64,000 nucleotides of DNA from Demequinaceae bacterium (GTDB lineage Bacteria > Actinomycetota > Actinomycetes > Actinomycetales > Demequinaceae): the NCBI GenBank assembly GCA_016933155.1, contig JAFGBM010000010.1, forward strand, positions 148,670 through 212,669, given 5' to 3'. This document shows, in pieces, positions 52,456 to 61,499 of this stretch. Made by a program: the position numbers and the translations under genes. The notes below the pieces were generated by a model, which ran no database searches, was not told the origin of the DNA, and saw only the letters and a list, made by a program, of their open reading frames with translations. Position 1 is the stretch's first letter; the number at the start of each line of letters is the position of its first letter.

Positions 52456-52505
52456 TTGAACGTGTTCAGTATCCAGACCGTAGCACGTCACTTGAACATG
52501 TTCAA
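52456..52505 (-). promoter_or_regulatory. Promoter flanked by two TetR operators
   Basis: TTGAACATGTTCAA (52492-52505) is a perfect 14-bp palindrome. TTGAACGTGTTCAG (52456-52469) is a near-identical copy with centre spacing 36 bases. On the operon strand, TTCAAG (52491-52496) serves as -35 and GATACT (52468-52473) as -10, with 17-base spacing. Each operator thus overlaps one promoter element, suggesting tight autorepression by the TetR protein. Confidence 0.65.
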
Positions 52506-52549
52506 CCACGGGCAACGGACTTGTCCGGCGAGTGTCTGCAGGCTGAGGG

Positions 52550-53917
52550 CTAGACCCTCGGAGCAGCCCGTCCTGGCCGGACGGCGAGCCACGAGAGCGC
52601 TGAGGCGCCGAGTACCAGCGCAAAGGCCGCGACCGCCGTCATCGGTACCCCGGCCACGTCGGCGACGTACCAGTTGAGGACCCCGCGGAATCCGACCACG
52701 GCGAACCCGAGCATCCCCAGGATTGCGCACGCGACCCCCAGAGAAGCGAGCGTCGTGCGCCACCACGATCCCCCCACGACCTCAGCCCGCCTGGGTGGCC
52801 GGTCGAACCCTCGGAACGCTGTGACAAGGATCGCGACGAGCAGAAGGAAGACGACGAGCTGCGGGAGGCGCGCCCACCACCAGGCGGCGGTTGTGGGCTC
52901 GGGGAGGGTCCCCGGCCACACCAGGTGCCAGCCGACATACATCAGGATGAGGGCCGTGAAGTGCCAGAGGAACGCGGTCATGGCCAGCCCGCCCCCGGCA
53001 ATCACGCTCCTCCACACCCGGGGCCGGTCGAGCCATCTCCTTATGGGTGCCCTCACCATCAGTAACAACCCGGCCTGGGCGACGGCGAACAGGGCGAGGA
53101 CGACGGTGGGGGGCGTGAGGTTGGAGAGCTTCTCGCCCGAATACGACACCATGGCCGTCCCGTATGGGCCGAGCGCCATCAGGAGGGCCGCGCCCCCAGT
53201 TCCGACACCGAGCATCACCCCACCCAGTCGACGGGCACCGAACCGGTCGGCCACCCCGTCGGCGTAGAAGAACCCCAACTGGTGGACGAAGAGCCACACG
53301 AAGGCGAAGTTCAACCACTTCACGCCCCCAACGTCCATCCCCAGCCGGAGGACATCGACTGCCACGACGGCGGCCCCCAGTCCCGCGAGCGAGCGCCAGC
53401 CCCACCTCTCGTGAAGCCGGAGCATCGGCGGGGCGAGCCCGGCAACAATCAGGTAGATGCCGATGAACCACAGCAACTGCCCGGCGATCTGGAGGACCGC
53501 GGCGTAGTCGTTGTCCTCGCCGAGCCTCCACTCGATGATCGCCCCCACGGCCATCCCGATCGAGACGAACGCAAGCGCGGGCGTGACCAGCCTCCCGATG
53601 CGGGCCCGGGCGAAGTCCGCGTACCCCCCACCCCTCCGGGCGAGCGACCGCCAGGACACGGCGTGAGCGAAACCCCCGACGACGAAGAAGACGGGCATGA
53701 CCTGGAGGACCCAGGTCGCGGGCCTGCTCCAGGGTTCGAGCGCCAGGATGTTCGTGAAGTCGAAGGCGCCGTCGGAAACGGCCTCGGGACGATCCTCGAC
53801 CACGGACATGAGGAAGTGTCCGAGGACGACCCCGCCGAGGGATGCCACCCGGAGGAAGTCGACGTACCGGTCACGCGTCGACGGGGTCGCCGCTGCGAGG
53901 GAGGCGACGTCGCTCAT
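52550..53917 (-). CDS. Acyltransferase-3 family membrane protein
   Basis: A 455-residue polytopic protein of the acyltransferase 3 (OafA/NodX) family. The N-terminus has RDRYVDFLRVASLGGVVLGHFL, with the His and Asp/Arg of the first helix, followed by FFVVGGFAHAVSW and 9-10 further helices. It may transfer acyl groups to exopolysaccharide, lipid or antibiotic in the membrane; the acceptor is unknown. It ends 114 bases before the TetR/membrane-protein operon start, on the same strand. Confidence 0.83.
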   Translation of the reverse strand: MSDVASLAAATPSTRDRYVDFLRVASLGGVVLGHFLMSVVEDRPEAVSDGAFDFTNILALEPWSRPATWVLQVMPVFFVVGGFAHAVSWRSLARRGGGYADFARARIGRLVTPALAFVSIGMAVGAIIEWRLGEDNDYAAVLQIAGQLLWFIGIYLIVAGLAPPMLRLHERWGWRSLAGLGAAVVAVDVLRLGMDVGGVKWLNFAFVWLFVHQLGFFYADGVADRFGARRLGGVMLGVGTGGAALLMALGPYGTAMVSYSGEKLSNLTPPTVVLALFAVAQAGLLLMVRAPIRRWLDRPRVWRSVIAGGGLAMTAFLWHFTALILMYVGWHLVWPGTLPEPTTAAWWWARLPQLVVFLLLVAILVTAFRGFDRPPRRAEVVGGSWWRTTLASLGVACAILGMLGFAVVGFRGVLNWYVADVAGVPMTAVAAFALVLGASALSWLAVRPGRAAPRV

Positions 53918-53941
53918 GCGGCCGGGCTAGGCACCGATGGC

Positions 53942-54448
53942 TCAACCACCGAGGGGCGGGGGCGCCTCACGGACCTGGCCCCATAGCGGCCGCTCGTCGG
54001 CCTTCGGATCGGGGCCCCAACGGTTCTCCTTGGCCTGGCCGTCGATGACACACATGACGAGCATGGCGGCCGATCCGAGCCCGAACGGAACGAAAACCAC
54101 CAGATACAGCCAGCCCGAAAGTCCGATGTCGTGAAGTCGTCGGACCGTGACCGCAAGCATCGGCAGGAAGAACAGGAGCCAGACCCCGGCCAGGAGAAGA
54201 CCCGGCCCGACCAGTTGATCCCATTGGACGAGGTCGATGACCTGCTGGGCCGTCGGTGTCTCCTGATCCTCCAGAAGATCGATGAGGTCCTCGGCCGCCG
54301 GGAGGAACGCCAGCCCGAACGCGATGACAAATGGAAACGTGATCAGGATGACCGCGAGGTAGAACCACCAGTACTCCGACCGCCTGGCCCGATCCGAGAA
54401 GTTGGCATACTTCCGCATGCATGTTCCGAACGCCTCACCGAAGCCCAT
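53942..54448 (-). CDS. DUF805 membrane protein
   Basis: A 168-residue protein of the DUF805 family. The N-terminal FGEAFGTCMRKYANFSDRARRSEYWWFYL and the later LAVTVRRLHDIGLSGWLYLVVFVPFGLG are both hallmark segments, with four hydrophobic helices. The function of the family is unknown. The start at 54448 is used because GGAAGGAACAGG precedes it; the open frame continues further upstream without conservation. The acyltransferase gene starts 24 bases after its stop on the same strand. Confidence 0.87.
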   Translation of the reverse strand: MGFGEAFGTCMRKYANFSDRARRSEYWWFYLAVILITFPFVIAFGLAFLPAAEDLIDLLEDQETPTAQQVIDLVQWDQLVGPGLLLAGVWLLFFLPMLAVTVRRLHDIGLSGWLYLVVFVPFGLGSAAMLVMCVIDGQAKENRWGPDPKADERPLWGQVREAPPPLGG

Positions 54449-54510
54449 GTCCTGTTCCTTCCTCGTTCTCCCTACCCCAGACGGTACTACGGCCGCCTTC
54501 CCCATACCCG

Positions 54511-54516
54511 TACGCT
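54511..54516 (+). promoter_or_regulatory. -10 hexamer TACGCT of a leaderless promoter
   Basis: TACGCT is followed by GGTTCC and then the GTG start at 54523. There is no ribosome site between hexamer and start. Confidence 0.45.
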
Positions 54517-54522
54517 GGTTCC

Positions 54523-55833
54523 GTGTCCGCCCTCACCGAGCTCCGTCACCTGCTCCGAGGTGTGGGTTTCCGTCGGCTCGCCGGCGCCCGGCTGCTCAGC
54601 CAACTCGGCGACGGCATGTTCCAGGCGGGTCTCGCCGCATACCTGTTCTTCAATCCGACCGAGGCGACGACTGCCGCTGAAATCGCCCTGGGATTTCTCC
54701 TCCTCTTCGCCCCCTTCACCCTCGTCGGGCCGTTCGTCGGACCCCTCATCGACCGTTGGCAACGGCAGCGCATCATCCTGGTGGGCAACGTCGTCCGCCT
54801 CGTGCTGGCGGGACTGCTGGGGTACCTCATCGTCAGCGGCGGCCCGGACGCCTTGGTCTATGTCGTCGCGCTCCTGACCCTCTCTCTCAACCGCTTCCTC
54901 CTGGCCGCCATGACGGCGGCCATCCCCCGGGTCGTCGCCGACGAGGACCTCCTGACCGCGAACGCCATCCTCCCGACCCTCGGCACCCTCGCCGCCCTCC
55001 TCGGGGCGGGGGTCGGGGTCGTCGTCACCTTCTTCGCCCCAGGCCTACCCGAGCATCTTCAGGCGCTCGCCGCCCTCTCCCTCGCGGGGGTGGCCTTCGG
55101 GCTGTCCTCGTGGGTCACCACGACCATCGGGCGGACCGAGTTGGGTCCGATCCATCCCCTCGACGCCGCCCGCATGCGCGAACACCTCCGCGACCTCGTC
55201 CGCGGGCTTCGCTCCGGGGCCCGCTACCTCGCCCGCCGGGTCACACCCCTCCACGCCCTCCTCGTCATGGCCGCCCAGCGTTTCCTCTACGGCCTGATGT
55301 TCGTTGCATCCATCATCATCTCCCGCGAGATCCTGGCCGGCCCGACGAGCGACGACGGAGGCCTCGGAGATTTCGGCACGGTCTTGGTGGCGGCCGGGAT
55401 CGGCTTCGCTCTAGCGGCCATCCTGACCCCGGCGCTCGGCCACCGGATTTCCCGGCACGGGTGGGTGGTGGCCTGCCTCCTCGTCGGGAGCCTGGGACAG
55501 GGCCTGCTCGCACTGTCCTCCTCCGCCGCGGCCCTGCTGTCGGCGGCCATCATCGTGAGTTTCGCCGTCCAGGGGGGCAAGATCGCCATCGACACCATCG
55601 TCCAACGGGACACGGAGGACGAGGTCCGCGGTCGCGCGTTCATCCTCTACGACATGGCCTACAACGTCGCCATCATCGTCGCGGCAGCCGTATGCGCCTT
55701 CGTCCTTCCCGACAACGGATACTCGGTCTCGGTGATGGCAACGGCCGCGGTGGCCTACCTCGTGCTCGCACTCCTGTACGCGCTCGCCCCCCGGGAGCCC
55801 CACGCTATTGAGGCCGTTCCTTCCACCAGGTGA
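54523..55833 (+). CDS. MFS transporter (12-helix)
   Basis: A 436-residue protein with about 12 hydrophobic helices. The first loop ARLLSQLGDGMFQAGLAAYLF and the helix 2-3 loop GPFVGPLIDRWQRQRIIL (DR..R motif) place it in the MFS_3-like group. The substrate is unknown. The GTG start gives the expected N-terminus and appears leaderless. The last 29 bases overlap the convergent cca gene. Confidence 0.83.
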   Translation: MSALTELRHLLRGVGFRRLAGARLLSQLGDGMFQAGLAAYLFFNPTEATTAAEIALGFLLLFAPFTLVGPFVGPLIDRWQRQRIILVGNVVRLVLAGLLGYLIVSGGPDALVYVVALLTLSLNRFLLAAMTAAIPRVVADEDLLTANAILPTLGTLAALLGAGVGVVVTFFAPGLPEHLQALAALSLAGVAFGLSSWVTTTIGRTELGPIHPLDAARMREHLRDLVRGLRSGARYLARRVTPLHALLVMAAQRFLYGLMFVASIIISREILAGPTSDDGGLGDFGTVLVAAGIGFALAAILTPALGHRISRHGWVVACLLVGSLGQGLLALSSSAAALLSAAIIVSFAVQGGKIAIDTIVQRDTEDEVRGRAFILYDMAYNVAIIVAAAVCAFVLPDNGYSVSVMATAAVAYLVLALLYALAPREPHAIEAVPSTR

Positions 55834-57256
55834 GGAGCTCCTTGGTGGCGGCCTCCCGATCGAGGGGGCCCTGCTCCATCCGAACCGACAGCATGTGCTT
55901 GTAGGCCTCGCCCACCACCGGTCCAGGCTTGAGGTCAAGGAGGTCCATGATGTCCGAGCCGTCGAGGTCGGGACGGATCGCGTCGAGCTCCTCCTGCTCC
56001 CTGAGCTCCGCGATCCTCTTCTCCAGGTCGTCGTAGGCGAAGGCCAGCCGATCGGCCTTCTTCTGGTTCTGGGTGGTGCAGTCAGCCCGCGTCAGGCGAT
56101 GAAGCCGCTCGAGTTGATCCCCGGCGTCGGTGACATACCGGCGCACGGCCGCATCCGACCATCTCGCCTCGCCATACCCATGGAACCGGAGGTGAAGCTC
56201 GGTCAGCCGTGCGACCGCCTTCACAACCGACTTGTCGAATCTGAGCGCCTTGAGGCGCCTCGCCGCCATCTTGGCCCCCACGATCTCGTGGTGGTGGAAG
56301 GTCACGACCCCGTTCGGCTCATAGGCCCGGGTCGCGGGCTTCCCGATGTCGTGCATCAAGGCCGCGAGGCGGAGGATGAGGTCGGGCCGAGGCACGGGCC
56401 CGTCGTCGTCCGTCTCGAGGTCGATCGCCTGCTCGATCACCTTGAGCGTGTGCTGATAGACGTCCTTGTGGCGGTGATGCTCGTCCACCTCCAGCTTGAG
56501 GGCGGGAAGCTCCGGAATCACGTGATCGGCCAGCCCCGTGTCGACGAGCACGGACAGGCCCTCCCCGGGCGAGGCCCCGAGGAGCAAGTGGGTCAACTCG
56601 TCCCGGACCCTCTCGGCAGACACGATGCCGATACGCTCGTTCATCGCGGAGATCGCGGCAAGGGTCCCGGGCTCGATCATGAACCCCAACTGTGAGACGA
56701 ACCGCGCCGCCCGCATCATGCGCAAGGGATCGTCCCCGAAGGACTCCTCCGGCGCGATCGGCGTCCTCAAAACCCCGGCGGCCAGGTCCTCAAGTCCCCC
56801 GAACAGGTCGATGAACTCCCTCGACGGAAGACGTACCGCCATCGCATTAACCGTGAAGTCCCGTCGGCTGAGGTCGCCCTCCAGGGAATCCCCGAACCTG
56901 ACCTCCGGCTTTCTCGACGACGCGTCGTACGCATCGGCCCGATAGGTGGTGACCTCGACCACCAACCCATTCTTCTGCGCGCCGATGGTGCCGAAGTCCC
57001 GACCCATGTCCCACCAGGCGTGCCCCCAGGATCGAAGGATCCCCTCCGTCTCCTCGGGAAGGGCGGAAGTGGCGAAATCGAAATCCGCGGTCGAGCGTCC
57101 GAGAAAGGCATCTCGGACCGGCCCGCCGACGAGCGCCAACTCATGCCCGGCGATATTGAAGGCCTCCGCGAGGACCATGATCTCCTCCGGAAGCGCAGCC
57201 CACATCCCTACCGCCCTCGTCCGAAGGGTCTCCGCGTCTGGCAGCCAAGTCGTCAC
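55805..57256 (-). CDS. cca: CCA-adding tRNA nucleotidyltransferase
   Basis: A 483-residue class II CCA enzyme, as in Mycobacterium PcnA. The head domain has LVGGPVRDAFLGRSTADFDFATSA, with the GG-x-x-R-D and D-x-D metal site, then neck and body domains. A C-terminal HD-type region reads LAALMHDIGKPATR. It adds CCA to tRNA 3' ends, required because the tRNA-Gly here does not encode CCA. The start at 57256 (GTG) fits the family N-terminus; the longer open frame upstream runs into the Nudix promoter. Divergent from the Nudix gene, as in Mycobacterium. Confidence 0.94.
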   Translation of the reverse strand: MTTWLPDAETLRTRAVGMWAALPEEIMVLAEAFNIAGHELALVGGPVRDAFLGRSTADFDFATSALPEETEGILRSWGHAWWDMGRDFGTIGAQKNGLVVEVTTYRADAYDASSRKPEVRFGDSLEGDLSRRDFTVNAMAVRLPSREFIDLFGGLEDLAAGVLRTPIAPEESFGDDPLRMMRAARFVSQLGFMIEPGTLAAISAMNERIGIVSAERVRDELTHLLLGASPGEGLSVLVDTGLADHVIPELPALKLEVDEHHRHKDVYQHTLKVIEQAIDLETDDDGPVPRPDLILRLAALMHDIGKPATRAYEPNGVVTFHHHEIVGAKMAARRLKALRFDKSVVKAVARLTELHLRFHGYGEARWSDAAVRRYVTDAGDQLERLHRLTRADCTTQNQKKADRLAFAYDDLEKRIAELREQEELDAIRPDLDGSDIMDLLDLKPGPVVGEAYKHMLSVRMEQGPLDREAATKELLTWWKERPQ

Positions 57257-57312
57257 GACAACCAAGCATCCCAGAAACCCGGGTCGAAGTCCCATCCCCG
57301 GCATCCGCTGAC

Positions 57313-57318
57313 TAGAGT
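57313..57318 (+). promoter_or_regulatory. -10 hexamer TAGAGT of a leaderless promoter (Nudix gene)
   Basis: TAGAGT, then GAGGCC, then the ATG at 57325. It sits in the 68-base divergent space to cca. Confidence 0.45.
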
Positions 57319-57324
57319 GAGGCC

Positions 57325-57867
57325 ATGCCTTCGTCGCCCACCCCCCGTCCCTCGGCGAAGCCGAATCCGCCGCCTGAGGCACGTACGCGTCGGCGTCTGG
57401 GAAAGCTGAGCAAGCCGTCTCACCTTCCGGTATCGAACGAGCTTTCCGCAGGGGGAATCGCCATTCACGTGGTCGACGGCACCGCCTTCGCCGCCGTCAT
57501 CGGCCGCCGGAATCGCAACGGCAAACTCGAATGGTGCCTCCCCAAAGGACACATCGAAGAAGGAGAGACCCCGGAGGACGCCGCCCGACGCGAGGTTGCC
57601 GAAGAGGCGGGGGTCGTCGCCGAGGTGATTCACAACCTGGGGATAATCGACTACTGGTTCACGGGCGAAGATCGGCGGGTCCACAAGGTCGTCCACCACT
57701 TCCTGCTCGAGGCGGCCGACGACACCCTCACCGTCGAACTCGATCCGGATCAGGAAGCCGAGGTCGCGGAGTGGGTCCCCCTCCGCTCCCTCTCCACCCG
57801 GCTCTCCTATCCCAACGAGAGAAAGATGGCCGAAGTCGCCGCCCGGCTTCTCGCCACTGAGCCATGA
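57325..57867 (+). CDS. Nudix hydrolase
   Basis: A 180-residue protein with the complete Nudix box GHIEEGETPEDAARREVAEEAGV following a beta-rich N-terminal part (GGIAIHVVDGTAFAAVIGR). The first ~40 residues are a basic Pro/Arg-rich extension. It hydrolyses nucleoside diphosphate-X compounds; the substrate is not known. The gene corresponds in position to Rv3908 (mutT4) next to cca. It overlaps the next gene by 4 bases (ATGA), so it is translationally coupled. Confidence 0.92.
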   Translation: MPSSPTPRPSAKPNPPPEARTRRRLGKLSKPSHLPVSNELSAGGIAIHVVDGTAFAAVIGRRNRNGKLEWCLPKGHIEEGETPEDAARREVAEEAGVVAEVIHNLGIIDYWFTGEDRRVHKVVHHFLLEAADDTLTVELDPDQEAEVAEWVPLRSLSTRLSYPNERKMAEVAARLLATEP

Positions 57868-59792
57868 CCATCGCGGGCCACCGACTCGGGAGGCGGCGTC
57901 TCGCCTCTCTAGTTGTCGCCTCTGTCCTTCTCGCCACGGCTGCTCTCCCGGTATCGGCGTCGCCCACCTGCCCTGCCCAGGACGACCCTCTCGATGGGGT
58001 GACCTTCGGCCTGACCGGGCTCGACCCCGGAGTCCTGACGACGACCTCCTCCCTCTTCATCGAGGCCTCCGTCACCAATAACGGCTTGACCTCCGTCGCG
58101 GACCTTGTCGTCTCGGTCTCCCTCACCACCGACCCTCTCGAGGACCGCGCCCTTCTCGACCCGTGGGAGAAGGGGGATCTCGACCGATCCTCCCGCGAGG
58201 TCGCCCGGAGGCCCGTCACCACCCATTCCGAGGTCGCCGCATTGGCCTCCGAGACCGTTTTCTTAGCCGTGCCTCCCTCCGTCCTCGCCTTTCCCCCGGA
58301 TACCTCCGGGGTCTATGGCCTGACCGTGGCCCTCGAGGGGCCAGAGGGGCCGATCAAGACCGCCCGGACGTTCGTCACCTGGCTCGATTCCGAACCGACC
58401 GCCATCCCCCTCGCCGTCATCGTCCTGGCCTCCGGCTCCGTGGAGAGGGTCGATACCCTCCTCGACACCGTCGATCGACAGGAGATCTCCTTCGCCGTCG
58501 ATCCCATGATGCTGTCCCCAACCGCCATCGCTCGGCTCGCCAGCCTCGATACCTACCTTCTCCCTGCATACAACGTCGACCTCGCCTCCCTCGCCAGGGC
58601 CGGAAGCTCGGGTATCCTCGACCGTGCCCTCACCGAAGCACGCCTAGCCGCTCCCCCTTCCCTCGCCTTCGCCCCCTGGCTTGGGGTGGCCTCGAACGTC
58701 GATCAGGCGGTTCTGGCGCTCGCGAGCGACCGTCACGTCGGAGCCATCCTGTCCATGCCCGTTTTCTCCACCGAGGCCTTGCCTCTCGGGGGATACGACG
58801 GCCAAACCCCTCCCGGATCCGCGATGGTGAACGGGGACGCATCGTCCACACCGATCCTGGTTCCCGACACCCGACTCAGTTCGGCCCTGATCGCCGGACC
58901 GTCGGGCAACGTGACAACCCCGGCGAGGGTGACGGCCGAGACCGCCCTGCTGTCCCAAGAGAACACGGCCGGAAATCCCGTCCTCGTGGTCTTGGGTCCA
59001 TCCTGGTCCATCGAGTCGGACCACCGCTCAGCGGCATTGTCGGCCCTGGTCGACAGCCCCTGGGTCCGACTGACTCCAATCGCCACGGTGCTCGATTACA
59101 CCCCTCCCGCCTCGGTCGACCTGCCGTCATCCACCCCTTCCGAAACGGACATCCCCCTGTCCTCCCTCACCTCCGCCGGCTCCTCGCTTCGGGGGCTCGA
59201 CGCCCTCGCCATGACGGTCTCCGACCCGAGTGCCCTCTCCGATCCCGTAATCGCCTCCCTCCTCTCCGCCCTCTCATTCGACCATCGAACCGATCCCCTC
59301 CGCAGGGGCACCGATATCGAGTCCGCCCTGGCGACGATCGATGGCTTGCGCTCCAGCGTGTCCCTTCCGGGAAGCAGCACCCTCAACCTCATCAGCAAGA
59401 GCGGGAACATACCGGTGACGGTCACCAACGATCTTTCGGTGGACGTCACCGTCACCATCGTCCTGGAGAGCAGTTCCCCCATCCTTGTGGTCGAGGGGCA
59501 CCCCGAGGTCACCCTCACCGCTGGGTCCTCGGAGCAGGTCCTCATCCCCGTCACCGCCGTCTCCAGCGGAAACGTCACCGCCCGCGTCAGCCTGACCAAC
59601 GCCGAGGGAACCCGTCTGACCCCCGTGACCGAGTTCTCCCTCCGGATCCGTGCCCAATGGGGGGATGCTTTTACCGCTGTCATGATCGGCCTCGGCCTCC
59701 TGCTACTCCTTGCCGGAACCCTTCGGACCATTCGCCGGGGCAAGTCGGACACCCGCCAGGGCCCCTCCCCCTACCCGGATGAGGACGCCTGA
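57864..59792 (+). CDS. DUF6049-family secreted membrane-anchored protein
   Basis: A 642-residue protein with an N-terminal signal peptide (RLASLVVASVLLATAALPVSA), a large Ser/Thr/Pro-rich extracellular part, and one C-terminal transmembrane helix (AFTAVMIGLGLLLLLAGTLRTI) with a short basic cytoplasmic tail. The position between Nudix and murJ is the same as that of Rv3909 and its homologues, which belong to this family. It likely acts outside the membrane in cell-envelope biogenesis (inference). Immunoglobulin-like beta sandwich segments are suggested by the V-T-V-T patterns near residues 520-580. Confidence 0.8.
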   Translation: MTIAGHRLGRRRLASLVVASVLLATAALPVSASPTCPAQDDPLDGVTFGLTGLDPGVLTTTSSLFIEASVTNNGLTSVADLVVSVSLTTDPLEDRALLDPWEKGDLDRSSREVARRPVTTHSEVAALASETVFLAVPPSVLAFPPDTSGVYGLTVALEGPEGPIKTARTFVTWLDSEPTAIPLAVIVLASGSVERVDTLLDTVDRQEISFAVDPMMLSPTAIARLASLDTYLLPAYNVDLASLARAGSSGILDRALTEARLAAPPSLAFAPWLGVASNVDQAVLALASDRHVGAILSMPVFSTEALPLGGYDGQTPPGSAMVNGDASSTPILVPDTRLSSALIAGPSGNVTTPARVTAETALLSQENTAGNPVLVVLGPSWSIESDHRSAALSALVDSPWVRLTPIATVLDYTPPASVDLPSSTPSETDIPLSSLTSAGSSLRGLDALAMTVSDPSALSDPVIASLLSALSFDHRTDPLRRGTDIESALATIDGLRSSVSLPGSSTLNLISKSGNIPVTVTNDLSVDVTVTIVLESSSPILVVEGHPEVTLTAGSSEQVLIPVTAVSSGNVTARVSLTNAEGTRLTPVTEFSLRIRAQWGDAFTAVMIGLGLLLLLAGTLRTIRRGKSDTRQGPSPYPDEDA

Positions 59793-59793
59793 C

Positions 59794-61461
59794 ATGACAA
59801 CCGCCGATCCCATGCTGGAACCCGAGGCCCCCCGTCCATCCCGCTCCCTGCGCCGGAACACGGCCATCATGGCCTCGGGAACGGCGGTGTCCCGCCTTCT
59901 CGGCTTCGTTCGGAATGCGCTCCTGGTGGCCGTCATCGGCCTTAACACCGGACCCGCTGGAGCCTTCGACATCGCCCACCGGATTCCCACCGTCGTCTAT
60001 TCGATACTCCTCTCCGGCGTCCTCAACGCCGTCCTCGTCCCCCAGATAGTCCGAGCCCTTGCCCGGCGCGATGGAAAGAGGACGGTCGACAGGATCATCA
60101 CGCTGGGCACGGCCATGCTCCTCGGACTGACGATTCTGCTCATGATCGGGGCGGCCCTCCTCGTCTTCCTCTTCACGCAGGACTGGACGCCGGAACTGCG
60201 CTCCCTGGCCATCGCCTTCTCCCTCTGGTCCATGCCCCAAGTGTTCTTCTACGGCATGTATGCCCTCCTGGGCCAGGTGCTCAACGCGAAGGAGCGGTTC
60301 GGGCCATACATGTGGGCCCCCGTGGCGAACAACGTCGTATCGATCGTGGGACTCCTGGCGTTCCTCCTGGCCTTCGGCCGATACGACGCCGGAGCCGATT
60401 GGGGGCCGGGCAAGATCGCCTTCCTCTCCGGCTTCGCCACCTTGGGAATCGCGGCCCAGGCCATCGTCCTCATCTGGCCTTTGGCCCGCCTGGGGTACCG
60501 GTGGCGTTTTCGATGGTCGGGGCCACCCGGAGAGCTTGCCGGAGTGCGAAAGGTTGCCGGATGGGCGTTGGTGGCCGTGCTCGTCGAACAGGCCGCCGTC
60601 GCCTGGTGCACGAGAATCGCCTCCGCGGCAGGCCCCGCCAGCGACATGTCTGATTCCGTCGCCTCCAACGCCGCCTATACGAACGCCCTCCTCATCTACC
60701 TCGTCCCCCATTCCCTGGTGACGGTCTCGATCGTCACCGCCCTCTTCACGGGAATGTCCCGATTCGCGGCCGATTCGGACATGGTGGGATTGCGGGGGGA
60801 GATCTCCCGCGGCCTTCGCACCATCGCCGTCTTCTCGATCTTCTCGACCGTTGCCCTCATTGCCCTTGCCCCCGTCCTCGTGAGGGCGATCGTGCCGAGC
60901 GCGACGGCCGGAGAGGCGGAATCCGTCTCCTACGTCGTCATGGCCATGGCCATCGGCCTCGTTCCCCTGGGCGCGATGGTGCTCATCAAGGCGGCCTATT
61001 TCGCCGTCGAGGACGGACGATCCCTCTTCCTCATCCACATCCCCATGGCGATCGCCCTTGTGGGGATCGCCCTGGCCGGACAGAGGTGGTTCGAGCCCCG
61101 CTGGTGGGTCGTCGGCATCGGGCTGGGGATGGCGGCCTCGAACACGATCGCCATGGCGCTTCGCCTGGGGGGACTTCGACGGCGGCTTCAGGGACTCGAC
61201 GGGAGAAGGGTCCTCAGGACCCACCTCCTGTGCGCTCTGGCCGCCCTTCCCACCCTCGCCATCGGCTGGTGGCTCGTCCACCTTGCCCCCGATGTCGATG
61301 CTCCCGGCCTGCGGGCTGTCGCCATCGCGGCCGTCCTCTGCCTGGCCATCGGGGCGGCCATGCTGGCGGTGTACGGAACGGGATTGTGGCTCCTCCGGGT
61401 TCGTGAGTGGCGCGGCGCAATCCTTCCGTTCATCCAACGGCTTCGGCCGCGCGTACGATAG
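59794..61461 (+). CDS. murJ: Lipid II flippase MurJ
   Basis: A 555-residue MOP-superfamily flippase with 14 predicted helices. The N-terminus after a polar stretch is RNTAIMASGTAVSRLLGFVRNALLVAVIG, with the conserved SRLLGFVR. It moves lipid II across the membrane. In Mycobacterium the homologue (Rv3910, MviN) carries a C-terminal pseudokinase domain; here the protein ends after the last helices and the pseudokinase is a separate gene 38 bases downstream. Start at 59794, one base after the stop of the DUF6049 gene. Confidence 0.92.
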   Translation: MTTADPMLEPEAPRPSRSLRRNTAIMASGTAVSRLLGFVRNALLVAVIGLNTGPAGAFDIAHRIPTVVYSILLSGVLNAVLVPQIVRALARRDGKRTVDRIITLGTAMLLGLTILLMIGAALLVFLFTQDWTPELRSLAIAFSLWSMPQVFFYGMYALLGQVLNAKERFGPYMWAPVANNVVSIVGLLAFLLAFGRYDAGADWGPGKIAFLSGFATLGIAAQAIVLIWPLARLGYRWRFRWSGPPGELAGVRKVAGWALVAVLVEQAAVAWCTRIASAAGPASDMSDSVASNAAYTNALLIYLVPHSLVTVSIVTALFTGMSRFAADSDMVGLRGEISRGLRTIAVFSIFSTVALIALAPVLVRAIVPSATAGEAESVSYVVMAMAIGLVPLGAMVLIKAAYFAVEDGRSLFLIHIPMAIALVGIALAGQRWFEPRWWVVGIGLGMAASNTIAMALRLGGLRRRLQGLDGRRVLRTHLLCALAALPTLAIGWWLVHLAPDVDAPGLRAVAIAAVLCLAIGAAMLAVYGTGLWLLRVREWRGAILPFIQRLRPRVR

Positions 61462-61499
61462 GGCCGAACATCAATGGGTCGGCTATCCGGGGGACGGAC

